From: Thermodesulforhabdus norvegica
GTDB taxonomy: Bacteria; Desulfobacterota; Syntrophobacteria; Syntrophobacterales; Thermodesulforhabdaceae
Assembly: GCF_900114975.1 (NCBI RefSeq)
Contig: NZ_FOUU01000001.1
Location: forward strand, 620,001-684,000
DNA: 64,000 nt
Reading direction: 5' to 3'
The notes beneath the pieces are model-generated. The model saw nothing but the letters and a program-made list of their open reading frames with translations. It was not told where the DNA came from and searched no databases. This document shows, piece after piece, positions 1 through 8,997 of this stretch (within the stretch, counting starts at the first letter, position 1; each line of letters starts with the position of its first letter). The position numbers and the translations under genes were made by a program.

Positions 1-2
1 CC

Positions 3-419
3 GTGTGTCAAGCAATAAGTGTGCCCGTTTATGTGCCGAAAAAGTTTATAGCCACTAAAGACACTGCCCCGTCGATTCTTGATATGGAATCCTATTTTAC
101 GGCTTTGGTGGCTTCCCTTTTCGGTCTTCCCTTTATTTGCCTTCGGGCAAAAACGGACGGTCCCGACGACGAAATACCCTTTGAAGTTAATCGACTTATA
201 GACTCGTCGGGCTTCGTTTCTATAAGACGTGTCCTGTCGTACGCCTTCGGCGATCCCGGGGTGATTGTTTCTTTCTTCAGGTATTTTCGAAGATCTGCCA
301 AAGCGGCGGCCGTACTAAAAGAAGCCGTTCTTGCGGTATTGAGGCTTCCATTGGCGGATCTGACCTCTATCGAGCCGCCGAGAATAATGGGTGACTCAGA
401 TCAGCTTGCCAAGGATTAG
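3..419 (+). CDS. Nucleoside phosphorylase-family protein, C-terminal part (HpnG/MTAN-like)
   Basis: Cut by the window edge; the frame is open to base 3, so the true start lies upstream and only the last ~138 residues are seen. They carry the C-terminal signature of the PNP/UDP phosphorylase superfamily: the ribose-binding Met-Glu in ILDMES, then GLPFICLRAKTDG, whose Asp sits where the family's purine-contacting acid lies. The following stretch (RLIDSSGF, then a helical tail) resembles hopanoid-associated phosphorylase HpnG more than MTA/SAH nucleosidase. A futalosine hydrolase (MqnB) is an alternative that would suit the menaquinone genes at 17-20 kb. It converges with pgpA and overlaps its 3' end by 24 bases. 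Confidence 0.6.
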   Translation: MCQAISVPVYVPKKFIATKDTAPSILDMESYFTALVASLFGLPFICLRAKTDGPDDEIPFEVNRLIDSSGFVSIRRVLSYAFGDPGVIVSFFRYFRRSAKAAAVLKEAVLAVLRLPLADLTSIEPPRIMGDSDQLAKD

Positions 420-899
420 AAGTATGAAGCCGGCATAGAGGCCGCTTACTATGTCGTCTCCCATAACCCCGCAAAAAGTGCCTTTCATTCTGTCAAAGTG
501 CCTGACACCCGGGGGTTTTGAAATGTCAAAAAGGCGAAAGAGCAGGAAGCCCGGGATGAGAAGCACGGATATGTGAAGTTTATCGCCGGTAATCAGGGGA
601 ACTACCAGAAATCCTGCGACTTCGTCCAGAACGAACCTTGTGGGGTCGGTTTCCTTCCACAGTTTTTGTACTTCCGGGAGCACTAATGCCGAGATCAGGC
701 ATACCAACAATAGCCAGGTCAGGATAAAAAATCTGAATGCTGCAGGGCTTTTGAAGGTTTCGTAGCCCCATACCACGATGGGAATAGCCACTGCAGTTCC
801 CCATGTTCCGGGCATTCGAGGCAGAAAACCCGCGCCACCGGCCGAAGCGGCCAGTATGCTTAACGACTTGCTTACGGTTTTCCCGAAGTTGCAGTTCAT
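396..899 (-). CDS. pgpA: Phosphatidylglycerophosphatase A
   Basis: Removes the terminal phosphate of phosphatidylglycerophosphate to give phosphatidylglycerol; an integral inner-membrane enzyme. The 167 residues match the PgpA family in length and motifs: GGAGFLPRMPGTWGT near the N terminus, FVLDEVAGF (acidic catalytic region), FRLFDISKP, and GVMGDDIVSG near the C terminus, separated by hydrophobic membrane segments. Its ATG overlaps the TGA of the upstream MFS gene (ATGA), so it is translationally coupled as the last gene of mscS-htrA-gpmI-MFS-pgpA. Together with pssA and psd at 51-53 kb it covers much of acidic and zwitterionic phospholipid synthesis. Confidence 0.93.
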   Translation of the reverse strand: MNCNFGKTVSKSLSILAASAGGAGFLPRMPGTWGTAVAIPIVVWGYETFKSPAAFRFFILTWLLLVCLISALVLPEVQKLWKETDPTRFVLDEVAGFLVVPLITGDKLHISVLLIPGFLLFRLFDISKPPGVRHFDRMKGTFCGVMGDDIVSGLYAGFILLILGKLI

Positions 900-2101
900 G
901 TGGGACTATCCGACACGGGAAGGTTTTTCCCACGGGGAGCGTCAAAGTATGCGTAAACGAAGGGCAGAAACAGTATAGCAGACATCAAAAAGAAGATTCC
1001 GGTATAGATGAAGGCGCCGCCGTATCCCGTATAGGATGCAATGATTCCGGTCATGGCATTTCCCGTGAACACACCGACGGTTCTGACCGTTTGCACGACG
1101 GCAGAATTGCCTCCAAGTCTCCTTTGGGGGAAAAGGGTGGAGGTCAGTAAGCCTGTTGCGAAAATCACCGGACTGTCGCCGAGGGTGTGCAGGATTCTTA
1201 CGAGAATCATACGGTTTACCGAGTCGGCAAAGGCCGTGGCGATGTGGAAAACCGATGATACCACCATACCGCCTACCAGAAAAGGCGTAATGCGGGGATG
1301 TATGTCGAACTGATGACCCGTTAAGGGAGCGAGGAGTGTCATCCATAAGCCGACGGCCAAATAAACCAGACCGATTTCACGGGCGCTGAAGAGTAACTCT
1401 TTCTTCATCAGCATTGAAAACCCTGTGTGTTCTACCCCAAAGTGGAGTGCGTAAACGAAGTATACGGCCAGAAATAGCAGAGTCTTCTTTTGAAAGACGT
1501 CTTCCCGATACTCACTCCAGGAAAATCGGTTTATGGAGCCTTCCGGAAGGAGAGCGTAACAAACTATTAATACCAGAAAGACGTATGTCGATATTTTTAG
1601 GATGAGGTCGTAACCTCCCGAATTCCAGAGATAGCCTCCTATAAGTGGGCCGACGCCGAAGCCCAGAAAGAAACCCATCTGAAAAATCGACACCCTTAGT
1701 CCCCGGTGATCTTCGGGGATTACCTTAAGGTAGAGGGCAAAAAGAACGGTCTGGAATATGTTTAATCCCAACCCCCCCACGAAGGTTGCGAAGAAAATTA
1801 AACATTCTGCAAGGGCAAACTTCAGCATGACAATGTGGATAAGCATGCACGACGCGCCGGCGTAAAGGACTTTTTTGGGGCTGAGGCGATCGGCCAGGAC
1901 TCCGAAAGGGATTATAAAACCCAGTCCTGCCAGGGGGTACATGCCCAGGATGAATCCAAGATGATTTCCGGCAACGCCGAGGTTTGTGAGATAGATGGGA
2001 AGAAAGGCCATCATCATCCAGAAAGTGGCGGTGAAGAGAAAACAGCACAACGGAAAAAGGAGCAAACGGAAGGAACCGAATGGGTTTCGACCGGTGCTCA
2101 T
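896..2101 (-). CDS. Major facilitator superfamily transporter
   Basis: A 12-helix MFS permease of about 401 residues. The N-terminal half has the loop 2-3 type motif GVLADRLSPKK after a glycine-rich helix; the C-terminal half repeats the pattern with a more degenerate loop. I prefer the ATG at 2101: it has GAGGTGG eight bases upstream and lies just after the gpmI stop at 2109, whereas the longer frame from 2167 would run into gpmI and adds a hydrophilic N terminus unlike the family. The substrate is not evident. The family includes drug, sugar and organic acid carriers, and the neighbouring phosphoglycerate mutase does not settle it. Confidence 0.85.
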   Translation of the reverse strand: MSTGRNPFGSFRLLLFPLCCFLFTATFWMMMAFLPIYLTNLGVAGNHLGFILGMYPLAGLGFIIPFGVLADRLSPKKVLYAGASCMLIHIVMLKFALAECLIFFATFVGGLGLNIFQTVLFALYLKVIPEDHRGLRVSIFQMGFFLGFGVGPLIGGYLWNSGGYDLILKISTYVFLVLIVCYALLPEGSINRFSWSEYREDVFQKKTLLFLAVYFVYALHFGVEHTGFSMLMKKELLFSAREIGLVYLAVGLWMTLLAPLTGHQFDIHPRITPFLVGGMVVSSVFHIATAFADSVNRMILVRILHTLGDSPVIFATGLLTSTLFPQRRLGGNSAVVQTVRTVGVFTGNAMTGIIASYTGYGGAFIYTGIFFLMSAILFLPFVYAYFDAPRGKNLPVSDSPT

Positions 2102-2108
2102 GACCACC

Positions 2109-3785
2109 TCAGTTTCCCTTATCTTCGAATATGAGCAAAGGCGGATCGTATATTTCCGGTGGCTCAAGCCCCAGAAGCTGGAAGCAGGTTGCGGCGATGT
2201 TGGTTAAAGACGGGGTTTTCACACGGGGGTTGAATTTAATTTTTTCTTTCCCTGCCGGGTCGTAGATTATGAAGGGCACGGGATTTAGAGTGTGAGCCGT
2301 TTTGGCCTTGGGTCTGCCCTGTTCATCTCTTACTATCTGTCCGGTCTTTTTGTCTCTTTCAAACATTTCTTCCAGGTTGCCGTGATCGGCCGTTACGATC
2401 AGAATTCCCCGGGTCTCCTCTATGGCCGGGATAATTCGCCCGAGACACAGGTCCACGGTTTCGCCCGCTATGACGGCCGCCTGTAGAATTCCCGTGTGTC
2501 CCACCATGTCCCCATTGGCGTAGTTTACACGAATGAGGTCGTAACTGCCGGATCTTATTCCTTCTAATAGCCTGTCCGTTACTTCTGCAGCTTTCATCCA
2601 CGGGCGCTGCTCAAAGGGGACGATGTCCGAAGGGATTTCTGTGTAAGTTTCCAGCTTTTCGTCGAACTTGCCCGATCTGTTCCCGTTCCAGAAGTAGGTT
2701 ACGTGGCCGAATTTCTGAGTTTCGGCAATGGCCATCTGCCTGATTCCCCGCCGGCACAATAACTCGCCCATGGTGTCGGATATATGCGGGGGTTCCACGA
2801 GGTAGGTTTTGGGAATATGAAGGTCTCCGTCGTATTCCATCATACCGGCGAAGGCAACTTTCGGCCGTGGGACCCGCTCGAAGGCCGTAAAATTTTCCTC
2901 TTCGAAGGCCCGGGAAATCTCTATCGCCCGATCTCCTCGAAAATTGAAAAAGATCACTCCGTCCCCGTCCCTTATCGGTCCCACGGGTTCACCCTTTTCG
3001 TCGGCAATCACAAAGGGGGGAATATCCTGGTCTATGACGCCCGGGATTTCCTTCCGATAGGTCTCTATGGCTTCCTGAGCAGAACGAAACCGTCGTCCCT
3101 CGCCCGCAACGTGGGTCTTCCAGCCCAGTTCCACCATTTTCCAGTTAGCTTCGTAACGGTCCATGGTTATGACCATGCGACCTCCGCCACTGGCAATGCG
3201 GCAGTCTGCTCCCGTTTCAGCCCTGATCTTTTTCAGAAATTCTTCAAAGGGAATGACGTAATCCAGAGCAGAGGTTTCCCCTACATCACGACCGTCGAGC
3301 AGGATGTGTATCCGGATTTTCCGTATCCCCTCTGTTTTTGCCGCGTATTCTATCATTTTTTTCAGATGGTCTATGTGACTGTGGACGTTGCCGTCCGAGA
3401 ACAGCCCTATAAAGTGCAGAGCCCCGTTGTGTTCTTTACAGAAGTCAACAACGTAGCGCCAGCCTTTCCCCCTGAAAAGCCTGCCCGAATCGATTGCTTC
3501 ATTAACCAGACGGGCTCCCTGAGCATAGACACGGCCGGCTCCTATGGCGTTGTGCCCGACTTCGGAATTTCCCATGTCTTTGTCGGAAGGCAGTCCCACG
3601 GCCGTGCCGTGCGCCTTGAGAAGAGTGCGAGGGCAGTTATTCCACAGCCAGTCGAAGTGAGGGGTGTATCCTAAACGAAAGGCGTTGCCTTCCACATCCT
3701 CACGGTATCCTATACCGTCCATGATCACTATCACCAGAGGACCTGGTCTTCTCTGTGGAAGTATTAAAAACTCTCGGGTTGCCAT
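2109..3785 (-). CDS. gpmI: 2,3-bisphosphoglycerate-independent phosphoglycerate mutase
   Basis: Interconverts 3- and 2-phosphoglycerate in glycolysis/gluconeogenesis through a phosphoserine intermediate and two metal ions (usually Mn2+). Seen in the sequence: VIMDGIGYRED at the N terminus (first metal ligand), MGNSEVGHNAIGAGR with the nucleophilic Ser, the phosphatase-domain motifs LLDGRDV and VNYANGDMVGHTG, and VTADHGNLEEM near the C terminus. At 558 residues it is somewhat longer than the usual ~510. It follows the HtrA-like gene by 12 bases and has a strong purine-rich ribosome site (GGGGGGCAGG). No frame damage is seen. Confidence 0.95.
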   Translation of the reverse strand: MATREFLILPQRRPGPLVIVIMDGIGYREDVEGNAFRLGYTPHFDWLWNNCPRTLLKAHGTAVGLPSDKDMGNSEVGHNAIGAGRVYAQGARLVNEAIDSGRLFRGKGWRYVVDFCKEHNGALHFIGLFSDGNVHSHIDHLKKMIEYAAKTEGIRKIRIHILLDGRDVGETSALDYVIPFEEFLKKIRAETGADCRIASGGGRMVITMDRYEANWKMVELGWKTHVAGEGRRFRSAQEAIETYRKEIPGVIDQDIPPFVIADEKGEPVGPIRDGDGVIFFNFRGDRAIEISRAFEEENFTAFERVPRPKVAFAGMMEYDGDLHIPKTYLVEPPHISDTMGELLCRRGIRQMAIAETQKFGHVTYFWNGNRSGKFDEKLETYTEIPSDIVPFEQRPWMKAAEVTDRLLEGIRSGSYDLIRVNYANGDMVGHTGILQAAVIAGETVDLCLGRIIPAIEETRGILIVTADHGNLEEMFERDKKTGQIVRDEQGRPKAKTAHTLNPVPFIIYDPAGKEKIKFNPRVKTPSLTNIAATCFQLLGLEPPEIYDPPLLIFEDKGN

Positions 3786-3797
3786 GCCTGCCCCCCT

Positions 3798-4886
3798 TTA
3801 CCATCTGTATCGATTCGTTCTGGGACGCTCACCGAGTACAACCGTTACCCGCTCTCTGGATCCGTCCCATCTGACGATGTCCATTCTGACCCTATCTCCC
3901 GGGCGGTAACGCCGGATGATTCGTATAACGTCCTCTGCCTGAGCCGTCTCTTTTCCTTCCACCCTGATGATTATGTCGCCTCCGACGAGAAGCAGGTAAT
4001 TGCCTACCTGAGCCTGCATATTTCCGCCTCTGAGTCCGGCTCTGTCCGCGGGGCTACCTGGAACAACCTCAACCACCATAACCCCGCGGCGAACGGGAAG
4101 GTGAAGGGCCTCGGCCACGTCGGGAAAGAGGGTAAGCAGCGTCGCCCCCAACCAGGGATGGGCATAATAGCCCCTTTCGATTATTTCTTCCACGACCCTT
4201 TTTACGGTATTTACGGGAATGGCGAAGCCTATGCCCACATTTGCCCCTGTGGGACTGAAGATGGCCGTATTTATGCCTATCATGCGTCCTGAAGAGTCTA
4301 TTAGCGGCCCTCCCGAGTTGCCCGGGTTTATGGAGGCATCCGTCTGGATAACGTTCTCGACAAGAGCGCCTGTAGGCGATCTGAGGGATCTTCCGAGAGA
4401 GCTTATAACCCCGGTGGTCAAAGTCTGACCCAGCCCAAAAGGATTTCCTATGGCCAGGACTTTCTGGCCCACCTTCAGGTTATCCGAGTCACCCATGGGT
4501 ATGACCACCAGCTCCGAAGGCGGCGCATTTATCTTGATTACGGCAACGTCCGTATCGGGGTCAGATCCTACGAGTCTGGCCGTGTATTTTTCTCCGTTAG
4601 CAAGGGTAACCTCGAGTTTACTGGCATCTTCTATTACGTGATGGTTGGTAACTATATAGCCTCTTTTGTCTATTACAACTCCGGAACCGACGCCTTTTTT
4701 GGGAATTATATTGAAAAAGAAATCCCTCTCCAGAATGGTGCTGGTTATGTTCACCACTCCGGGAGCCAGCCGTTCGTAAAGCTCCATGTTGTTTTCTTCA
4801 TCTCTGGTATAGGCCCAGGCCTGAACGGTCAATGCGACAAAAAAACCGAAAATCCCGATAGTCGCCGTGACCTTAGGAAGTTTCAT
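3798..4886 (-). CDS. HtrA/DegP-like periplasmic serine protease with one PDZ domain
   Basis: Envelope quality-control protease of the trypsin-like S1C family. An N-terminal hydrophobic segment ending in VQAWA serves as signal peptide or anchor. The protease domain shows the full triad in order: His in VTNHHVIED, Asp in DPDTDVAVI, Ser in INPGNSGGPL. One PDZ domain follows (HPWLGATL to the C terminus), as in DegS or short HtrA rather than two-PDZ DegP. The ATG at 4886 has GGAGG seven bases upstream; the TTG 15 bases earlier is less likely. The start overlaps the mscS stop by 14 bases, so the two are probably coupled. An envelope-stress role is inferred. Confidence 0.9.
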   Translation of the reverse strand: MKLPKVTATIGIFGFFVALTVQAWAYTRDEENNMELYERLAPGVVNITSTILERDFFFNIIPKKGVGSGVVIDKRGYIVTNHHVIEDASKLEVTLANGEKYTARLVGSDPDTDVAVIKINAPPSELVVIPMGDSDNLKVGQKVLAIGNPFGLGQTLTTGVISSLGRSLRSPTGALVENVIQTDASINPGNSGGPLIDSSGRMIGINTAIFSPTGANVGIGFAIPVNTVKRVVEEIIERGYYAHPWLGATLLTLFPDVAEALHLPVRRGVMVVEVVPGSPADRAGLRGGNMQAQVGNYLLLVGGDIIIRVEGKETAQAEDVIRIIRRYRPGDRVRMDIVRWDGSRERVTVVLGERPRTNRYRW

Positions 4887-6330
4887 TTTTGTCGCCTCCA
4901 ATTTGGTCTTCTTTCGTAACCGGATTATCTCCCATGATTACCGAAAGAGCCAGCCGACGTCTCTCATCGTGGGCAAGATATACCGTCCTCGTAGGAAAGG
5001 CAAACTCGATTCCTTCCTTCTCAAACTCTTCCAGTATCTTCATGCAGGTTTTCTGAAGCCACGCCTGATAGGCCCAGTAATCTGGCGGGTGATACCAGGC
5101 AATAACCATTATGTTCAGGCTCCAGTCGTTGAAGCCGTTGAAGAAAACCCTGGGCGGGAAATCGGGGTGCATTCCTTCGTGATCCCTTAGTATGTCCTCC
5201 AGAATTTCCACGGCCCGCCGTACCTTCTCGGGAGGTGTGTCGTAGGTAATGGTGATGTTGGTGAGCCACCTTATGTGCGGCCTTTTGCTTATGTTTTCTA
5301 TCGATGAAGTCACAATTCTATCGTTCGGAACCGTCACGAGATGTCCCGTTAGGGTTCTGAGCCGTATGCTTCGGAAACCCACTTCTTCTACAACCCCGTC
5401 AAAGCCCTCTACGATAATCCTGTCACCGACCTGAAAAGGCTGATCCAGAAGTATGGTGAGGGTTCCGAAGAAATTCTCGACCGAACCTTTGGCGGCAAGG
5501 GCAAGGGCAAGTCCGCCTATTCCCAGTGAGGCTATGAGGGGGGCAAGATCGACGCCGGTCAGGGCCTGAAGAAGCATTATTGAGCCTATAATGATCATGA
5601 AGACTCGAAGTGCCCGCCCAACCAGAGGGGCAATCATCAGGTTTATGGAGTTACCGGTGCTCTTTGCCCAATTGTAAAGGCGCAGGTCGACGAATTTTAT
5701 GAGGCGGTACAAAATCCATAAAACTGTTACCAGCCCTCCGATGTCTGCTATGCGGCTCGCCGTGAAATGCACAGGGTTTGACCCGTCAGGGCGCTGAAAG
5801 TGTGAAAACAAAGGAGAAATAGCCCCATATACTCCGTAAACCCATATAAACAGAGACAGAGGAGCCTGGACGGTCTGCAAAGCAAGGAAGTGCCACGATG
5901 TATCCCGTCCGGCATCACGGAGTCTTCTGATCCGCCGATTTATCAGGAATCGAATAAACCTCTCCAGGACGATAACAAGGAAAATCAGGAGAAAACACAC
6001 CAGCAGCTTAAGCCAGGTTATTCCCAGAAAGAGAGTGGTGTTTACCCAGGGGCCCAAAAGCTTTGCCGCTTTCCTGCCGATCAGGTCTATTGTCTGACCC
6101 AGCTTCTTGCCTGCTACATCTATCTTCTGGGTTTCCACGGGGGTTACTTTTTCTTTAAGGGGTAGAAGCGGAATTGGCTGGGGTTGTTCTCCGTTCTGGC
6201 TTCTTTCTCCGGTAAGGGCTCCGGGAGAACCGACGGTAGAGTTTGCGCCAGAGGTTATTGCCAGTACCAGCAGAAATGTCAACATCACGAGTAAACACCG
6301 TAGCTTGCCGCGTCCAGAGGAGCTTCTCAT
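4873..6330 (-). CDS. MscS-family mechanosensitive channel with N-terminal extension
   Basis: Opens under membrane tension to release solutes on osmotic downshock. From the ATG at 6330 (AGGAGG directly upstream; the GTG at 6351 is weaker) the product has ~485 residues. A signal-like segment (LLVMLTFLLVLAITSG) is followed by a linker, several transmembrane helices, and the MscS core: the glycine/alanine pore helix IASLGIGGLALALAAKGS, then the beta domain with DQPFQVGDRI and VPNDRIV. It is longer than E. coli MscS (286) and belongs to the larger YnaI/YbdG-like variants. First gene of the mscS-htrA-gpmI-MFS-pgpA cluster. Confidence 0.9.
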   Translation of the reverse strand: MRSSSGRGKLRCLLVMLTFLLVLAITSGANSTVGSPGALTGERSQNGEQPQPIPLLPLKEKVTPVETQKIDVAGKKLGQTIDLIGRKAAKLLGPWVNTTLFLGITWLKLLVCFLLIFLVIVLERFIRFLINRRIRRLRDAGRDTSWHFLALQTVQAPLSLFIWVYGVYGAISPLFSHFQRPDGSNPVHFTASRIADIGGLVTVLWILYRLIKFVDLRLYNWAKSTGNSINLMIAPLVGRALRVFMIIIGSIMLLQALTGVDLAPLIASLGIGGLALALAAKGSVENFFGTLTILLDQPFQVGDRIIVEGFDGVVEEVGFRSIRLRTLTGHLVTVPNDRIVTSSIENISKRPHIRWLTNITITYDTPPEKVRRAVEILEDILRDHEGMHPDFPPRVFFNGFNDWSLNIMVIAWYHPPDYWAYQAWLQKTCMKILEEFEKEGIEFAFPTRTVYLAHDERRRLALSVIMGDNPVTKEDQIGGDKNETS

Positions 6331-6432
6331 TTTTTCCTCCTCGTCATTCACTTCGATAGTTTTCCGGGCTTCCCCGGCATAATATCAAAAATCGAAAGAG
6401 AGCGGCAAAATAACAGGGGGTCGGTATATATT

Positions 6433-6516
6433 GGAATAACCGGCTTATTCCTGAAAGTAATAGTGGACTCAGACAGGGAGATTTCGAGTTTTCTTACCGT
6501 TAACGGTATATCTCCC
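6433..6516. promoter_or_regulatory. Two inverted repeats and a 14-base perfect palindrome between livF and mscS
   Basis: The gap between the livF stop (6561) and mscS start (6330) holds three symmetrical elements. A 7-bp inverted repeat GGAATAA/TTATTCC lies at 6433-6439 and 6445-6451. A second, GGGAGAT/ATCTCCC, lies at 6476-6482 and 6510-6516, and encloses the perfect palindrome TACCGTTAACGGTA at 6495-6508. No uridine run follows either stem in the minus direction, so these are not clear terminators. The palindrome looks like an operator for a dimeric regulator controlling mscS and downstream genes, but that is inference. Confidence 0.4.
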
Positions 6517-6560
6517 GGGGAAAAACCGGAATAACCGGAAGGCAAGCCGTCCCGCCCTTG

Positions 6561-7271
6561 TTATCCGCCCAGATAGGCTTGCTGGACTTCGGGATTTGCC
6601 AGCAGTTGCTCGGCCGTGTCGGCCAGGACTATGTTCCCCACTTCCATGACGTAGCCCCGGTGTGCCAGTTTAAGGGCCGCTCTGGCGTTCTGCTCGACCA
6701 GAAGTATTGTAACCCCCTGCTGGTTGATCTCCCGAAGGGTCTGAAAGATGCTTTTTACCAGAATTGGTGCCAGTCCGAGGCTGGGCTCATCCAGAAGCAG
6801 GATCTTAGGCCGGCTCATTAAAGCCCTTCCGATGGCGAGCATCTGCTGTTCTCCACCGCTTAATGTCCCGGCCAGTTGCTCCCGGCGCTCCGCAAGGATT
6901 GGAAAAAGCTCATAAACCCACTCTTCGGCCGCAGCCGTCCCGGCATCGTTGCGTCTCGTAAATGCTCCCAGCTTCAGGTTTTCTCTCACTGTAAGGGTGC
7001 CGAAGATCCTGCGGCCTTCGGGCACCTGAGCAATCCCCAGCTTGACTATTTCGTGAGCCGGGAGTTTGTGAAGAGGTGTTTTGTCAAGGTATATTCCACC
7101 ATGAGATGGTTTAAGGATGCCGCTTATGGTCATCAGTGTGGTGCTCTTTCCGGCTCCGTTTGCACCGAGTATTGCAACGATTTCGCCTTCCCGTACTTCC
7201 AGGTTAATACCGTGAAGTACTTCAATGTTCCCGTATTTCACCTTGAGATCAACGACCTGGAGCAGCATCAC
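6561..7271 (-). CDS. livF: Branched-chain amino acid ABC transporter, ATP-binding protein LivF
   Basis: One of two ATPases of a high-affinity branched-chain amino acid importer. Its 236 residues match LivF. Walker A is GANGAGKST, the signature is LSGGEQQM, Walker B is ILLLDEPSLGL, and the switch His follows in LLVEQNA-type sequence, where Gln-Asn replaces the more usual Glu-His as in LivF proteins. It overlaps livG by four bases and closes the livKHMGF operon. The liv family also includes carriers of urea and aromatic compounds, so substrate specificity rests on LivK. Confidence 0.93.
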   Translation of the reverse strand: MMLLQVVDLKVKYGNIEVLHGINLEVREGEIVAILGANGAGKSTTLMTISGILKPSHGGIYLDKTPLHKLPAHEIVKLGIAQVPEGRRIFGTLTVRENLKLGAFTRRNDAGTAAAEEWVYELFPILAERREQLAGTLSGGEQQMLAIGRALMSRPKILLLDEPSLGLAPILVKSIFQTLREINQQGVTILLVEQNARAALKLAHRGYVMEVGNIVLADTAEQLLANPEVQQAYLGG

Positions 7272-8035
7272 CCATCCTCTTCGGTTCCCAGGTATGCTTC
7301 GATAACCTTTGGGTTCCTGCGTATTTCTTCCGGTGTCCCTTCAGCAATCTTCGACCCGTATTCGAGCACAACGATCCTTTCGCAGATTTTCATAACCACA
7401 TTCATATCGTGCTCAATGAGCAAAACAGTTATTCCTCTGTCACGAATCTTTGCAATGAGCTCTATAAGGCCTTCCGTCTCTTTTTCGTTCATTCCCCCGG
7501 CAGGTTCGTCCAGGATGAGTAATCTGGGATGTGTTGCCAGAGCCCGGGCGATCTCAAGAAGCCGTTGGTTTCCGTAAGAAAGATTTCCCGCCAGAACATC
7601 GTGATAATCTGCAATTCCCACGAACTTTAAAAGCGAATAGGCTTCGTAAAGCTTTTCTTCTTCCTCCTTTTTTTGCCCGGGAAGTCTCAAAAGGGCGGCA
7701 ATCACTCCGGATTTCATTCGACAATGAGCGCCGGCAAGAACGTTTTCCAGAGCGGTGAGCCTGGGAAAAAGGCGGATGGTCTGAAAGGTTCTGGCAATGC
7801 CGAGCTGGACGATCTGGTGAGGCTTTCTGCCTACGATGGACTCGTTGTCGAATATAATTTCCCCCTGATCGGGGGTATAGATTCCCGTAATCAGATTAAA
7901 AACCGTGGTTTTCCCCGCTCCGTTAGGCCCTATAAGCCCGATAATTTCGCCGGAATTTACATCAAAAGAGACGTTGTTAACCGCAACGAGACCTCCAAAG
8001 GACTTGGTTACACGCTGAATACTTAAAAGACTCAT
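7268..8035 (-). CDS. livG: Branched-chain amino acid ABC transporter, ATP-binding protein LivG
   Basis: Second ATPase of the liv importer, 255 residues. Walker [10 protein letters not shown], signature [15 protein letters not shown], Walker [13 protein letters not shown] and switch His in LLIEHDMN are all intact. The C-terminal extension ending in EAYLGTEE is typical of LivG. It overlaps both neighbours by four bases (livM upstream, livF downstream), a layout that usually gives equal subunit amounts. Confidence 0.93.
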   Translation of the reverse strand: MSLLSIQRVTKSFGGLVAVNNVSFDVNSGEIIGLIGPNGAGKTTVFNLITGIYTPDQGEIIFDNESIVGRKPHQIVQLGIARTFQTIRLFPRLTALENVLAGAHCRMKSGVIAALLRLPGQKKEEEEKLYEAYSLLKFVGIADYHDVLAGNLSYGNQRLLEIARALATHPRLLILDEPAGGMNEKETEGLIELIAKIRDRGITVLLIEHDMNVVMKICERIVVLEYGSKIAEGTPEEIRRNPKVIEAYLGTEEDG

Positions 8036-8997
8036 TCCGCAAGAAAACCTCCTGCACTTCCAGAGGGCAATCTATATACCCGTCGGCGTGCCGGTATCAA
8101 TCCCTCCGGCCGGAATATCATCATAACGATCATTGCCGCTCCAAAAAAAAGCATCCTTGCATCGGCCAGCTCTCTGAATATTTCAGGAAGCCCCACAATC
8201 AGGAATGCTCCCAGGATGACTCCCTCGATGCTACCGGCTCCCCCGAGAATAACCAGTGTAAACATTATAACGGATTCCCAAAAACTGAAGGATTCCGGAG
8301 ATATAAGTATCATCTTGCCGGCGTAGATATTCCCCACCATGCCGGCCCAGGCGGCTCCTATGACAAAACACAGGAGCTTGTAATGGGCCACGTTAACACC
8401 GCATCCTTCGGCTGCCACTTCATCCTCTCGCAGGTAGTTAAGCGCCCGGCCTACGCGGCTGTTCTCCAGACGACGGAAAAGTACGACCGTTATGAGCACG
8501 AAAACCCAGACGAGATAGAAAAACTGATAGGGTGTTTTTATGACGTATCCAAAGATCTGAGGGCGGGATATTCCGAAAATTCCGTTGGCTCCTCCGGTGA
8601 TACCGAAAACATTGTTTATCAGGGCAATGCGAACGATTTCCCCCACGCCGATGGTCACTATGCACAGGTAGTCGCCTCTGAGGTGAATAATCGGCCTCGC
8701 TATGATCAAAGCAAAGATTCCCGCGGCAAGGCCGGAGACGGGAAGAATCCATAGTAGGGGAATGTGAAACTTGGTGTTCAGGATGGCGGCGGTGTAAGCA
8801 CCGACTGCATAGAAAGCCGCATGTCCCAGATTGAAGAGCCCGGCGTGACCCACTATCAGGTTCAGGCTCAGGCCCAGCAGTGCGTAGATACCCACATTTA
8901 CCAGAACATCAACCCAGTAGGGGTTTAGAAAAAGAGGTACGACAAAAAAAGTGACCAGAAAAACGGCGGTCAGCAGAGTTCTTTTGTCAGGCTTCAT
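8032..8997 (-). CDS. livM: Branched-chain amino acid ABC transporter, permease LivM
   Basis: One of the two membrane subunits of the importer. Its 321 residues form about eight to nine hydrophobic helices. It has the permease signature GYAxGHAxF-like run (NLIVGHAGLFNLGHAAFY) near residue 45-65 and the coupling-helix region ending VNVAHYKLLCFVIG. The C terminus ends in a short basic/proline segment. It overlaps livH by four bases. Confidence 0.92.
   Translation of the reverse strand: MKPDKRTLLTAVFLVTFFVVPLFLNPYWVDVLVNVGIYALLGLSLNLIVGHAGLFNLGHAAFYAVGAYTAAILNTKFHIPLLWILPVSGLAAGIFALIIARPIIHLRGDYLCIVTIGVGEIVRIALINNVFGITGGANGIFGISRPQIFGYVIKTPYQFFYLVWVFVLITVVLFRRLENSRVGRALNYLREDEVAAEGCGVNVAHYKLLCFVIGAAWAGMVGNIYAGKMILISPESFSFWESVIMFTLVILGGAGSIEGVILGAFLIVGLPEIFRELADARMLFFGAAMIVMMIFRPEGLIPARRRVYRLPSGSAGGFLAE

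Noticed and set aside
2784-3674. Plus-strand open frame of 296 codons
   Set aside because: Antisense to gpmI, whose catalytic motifs are complete.
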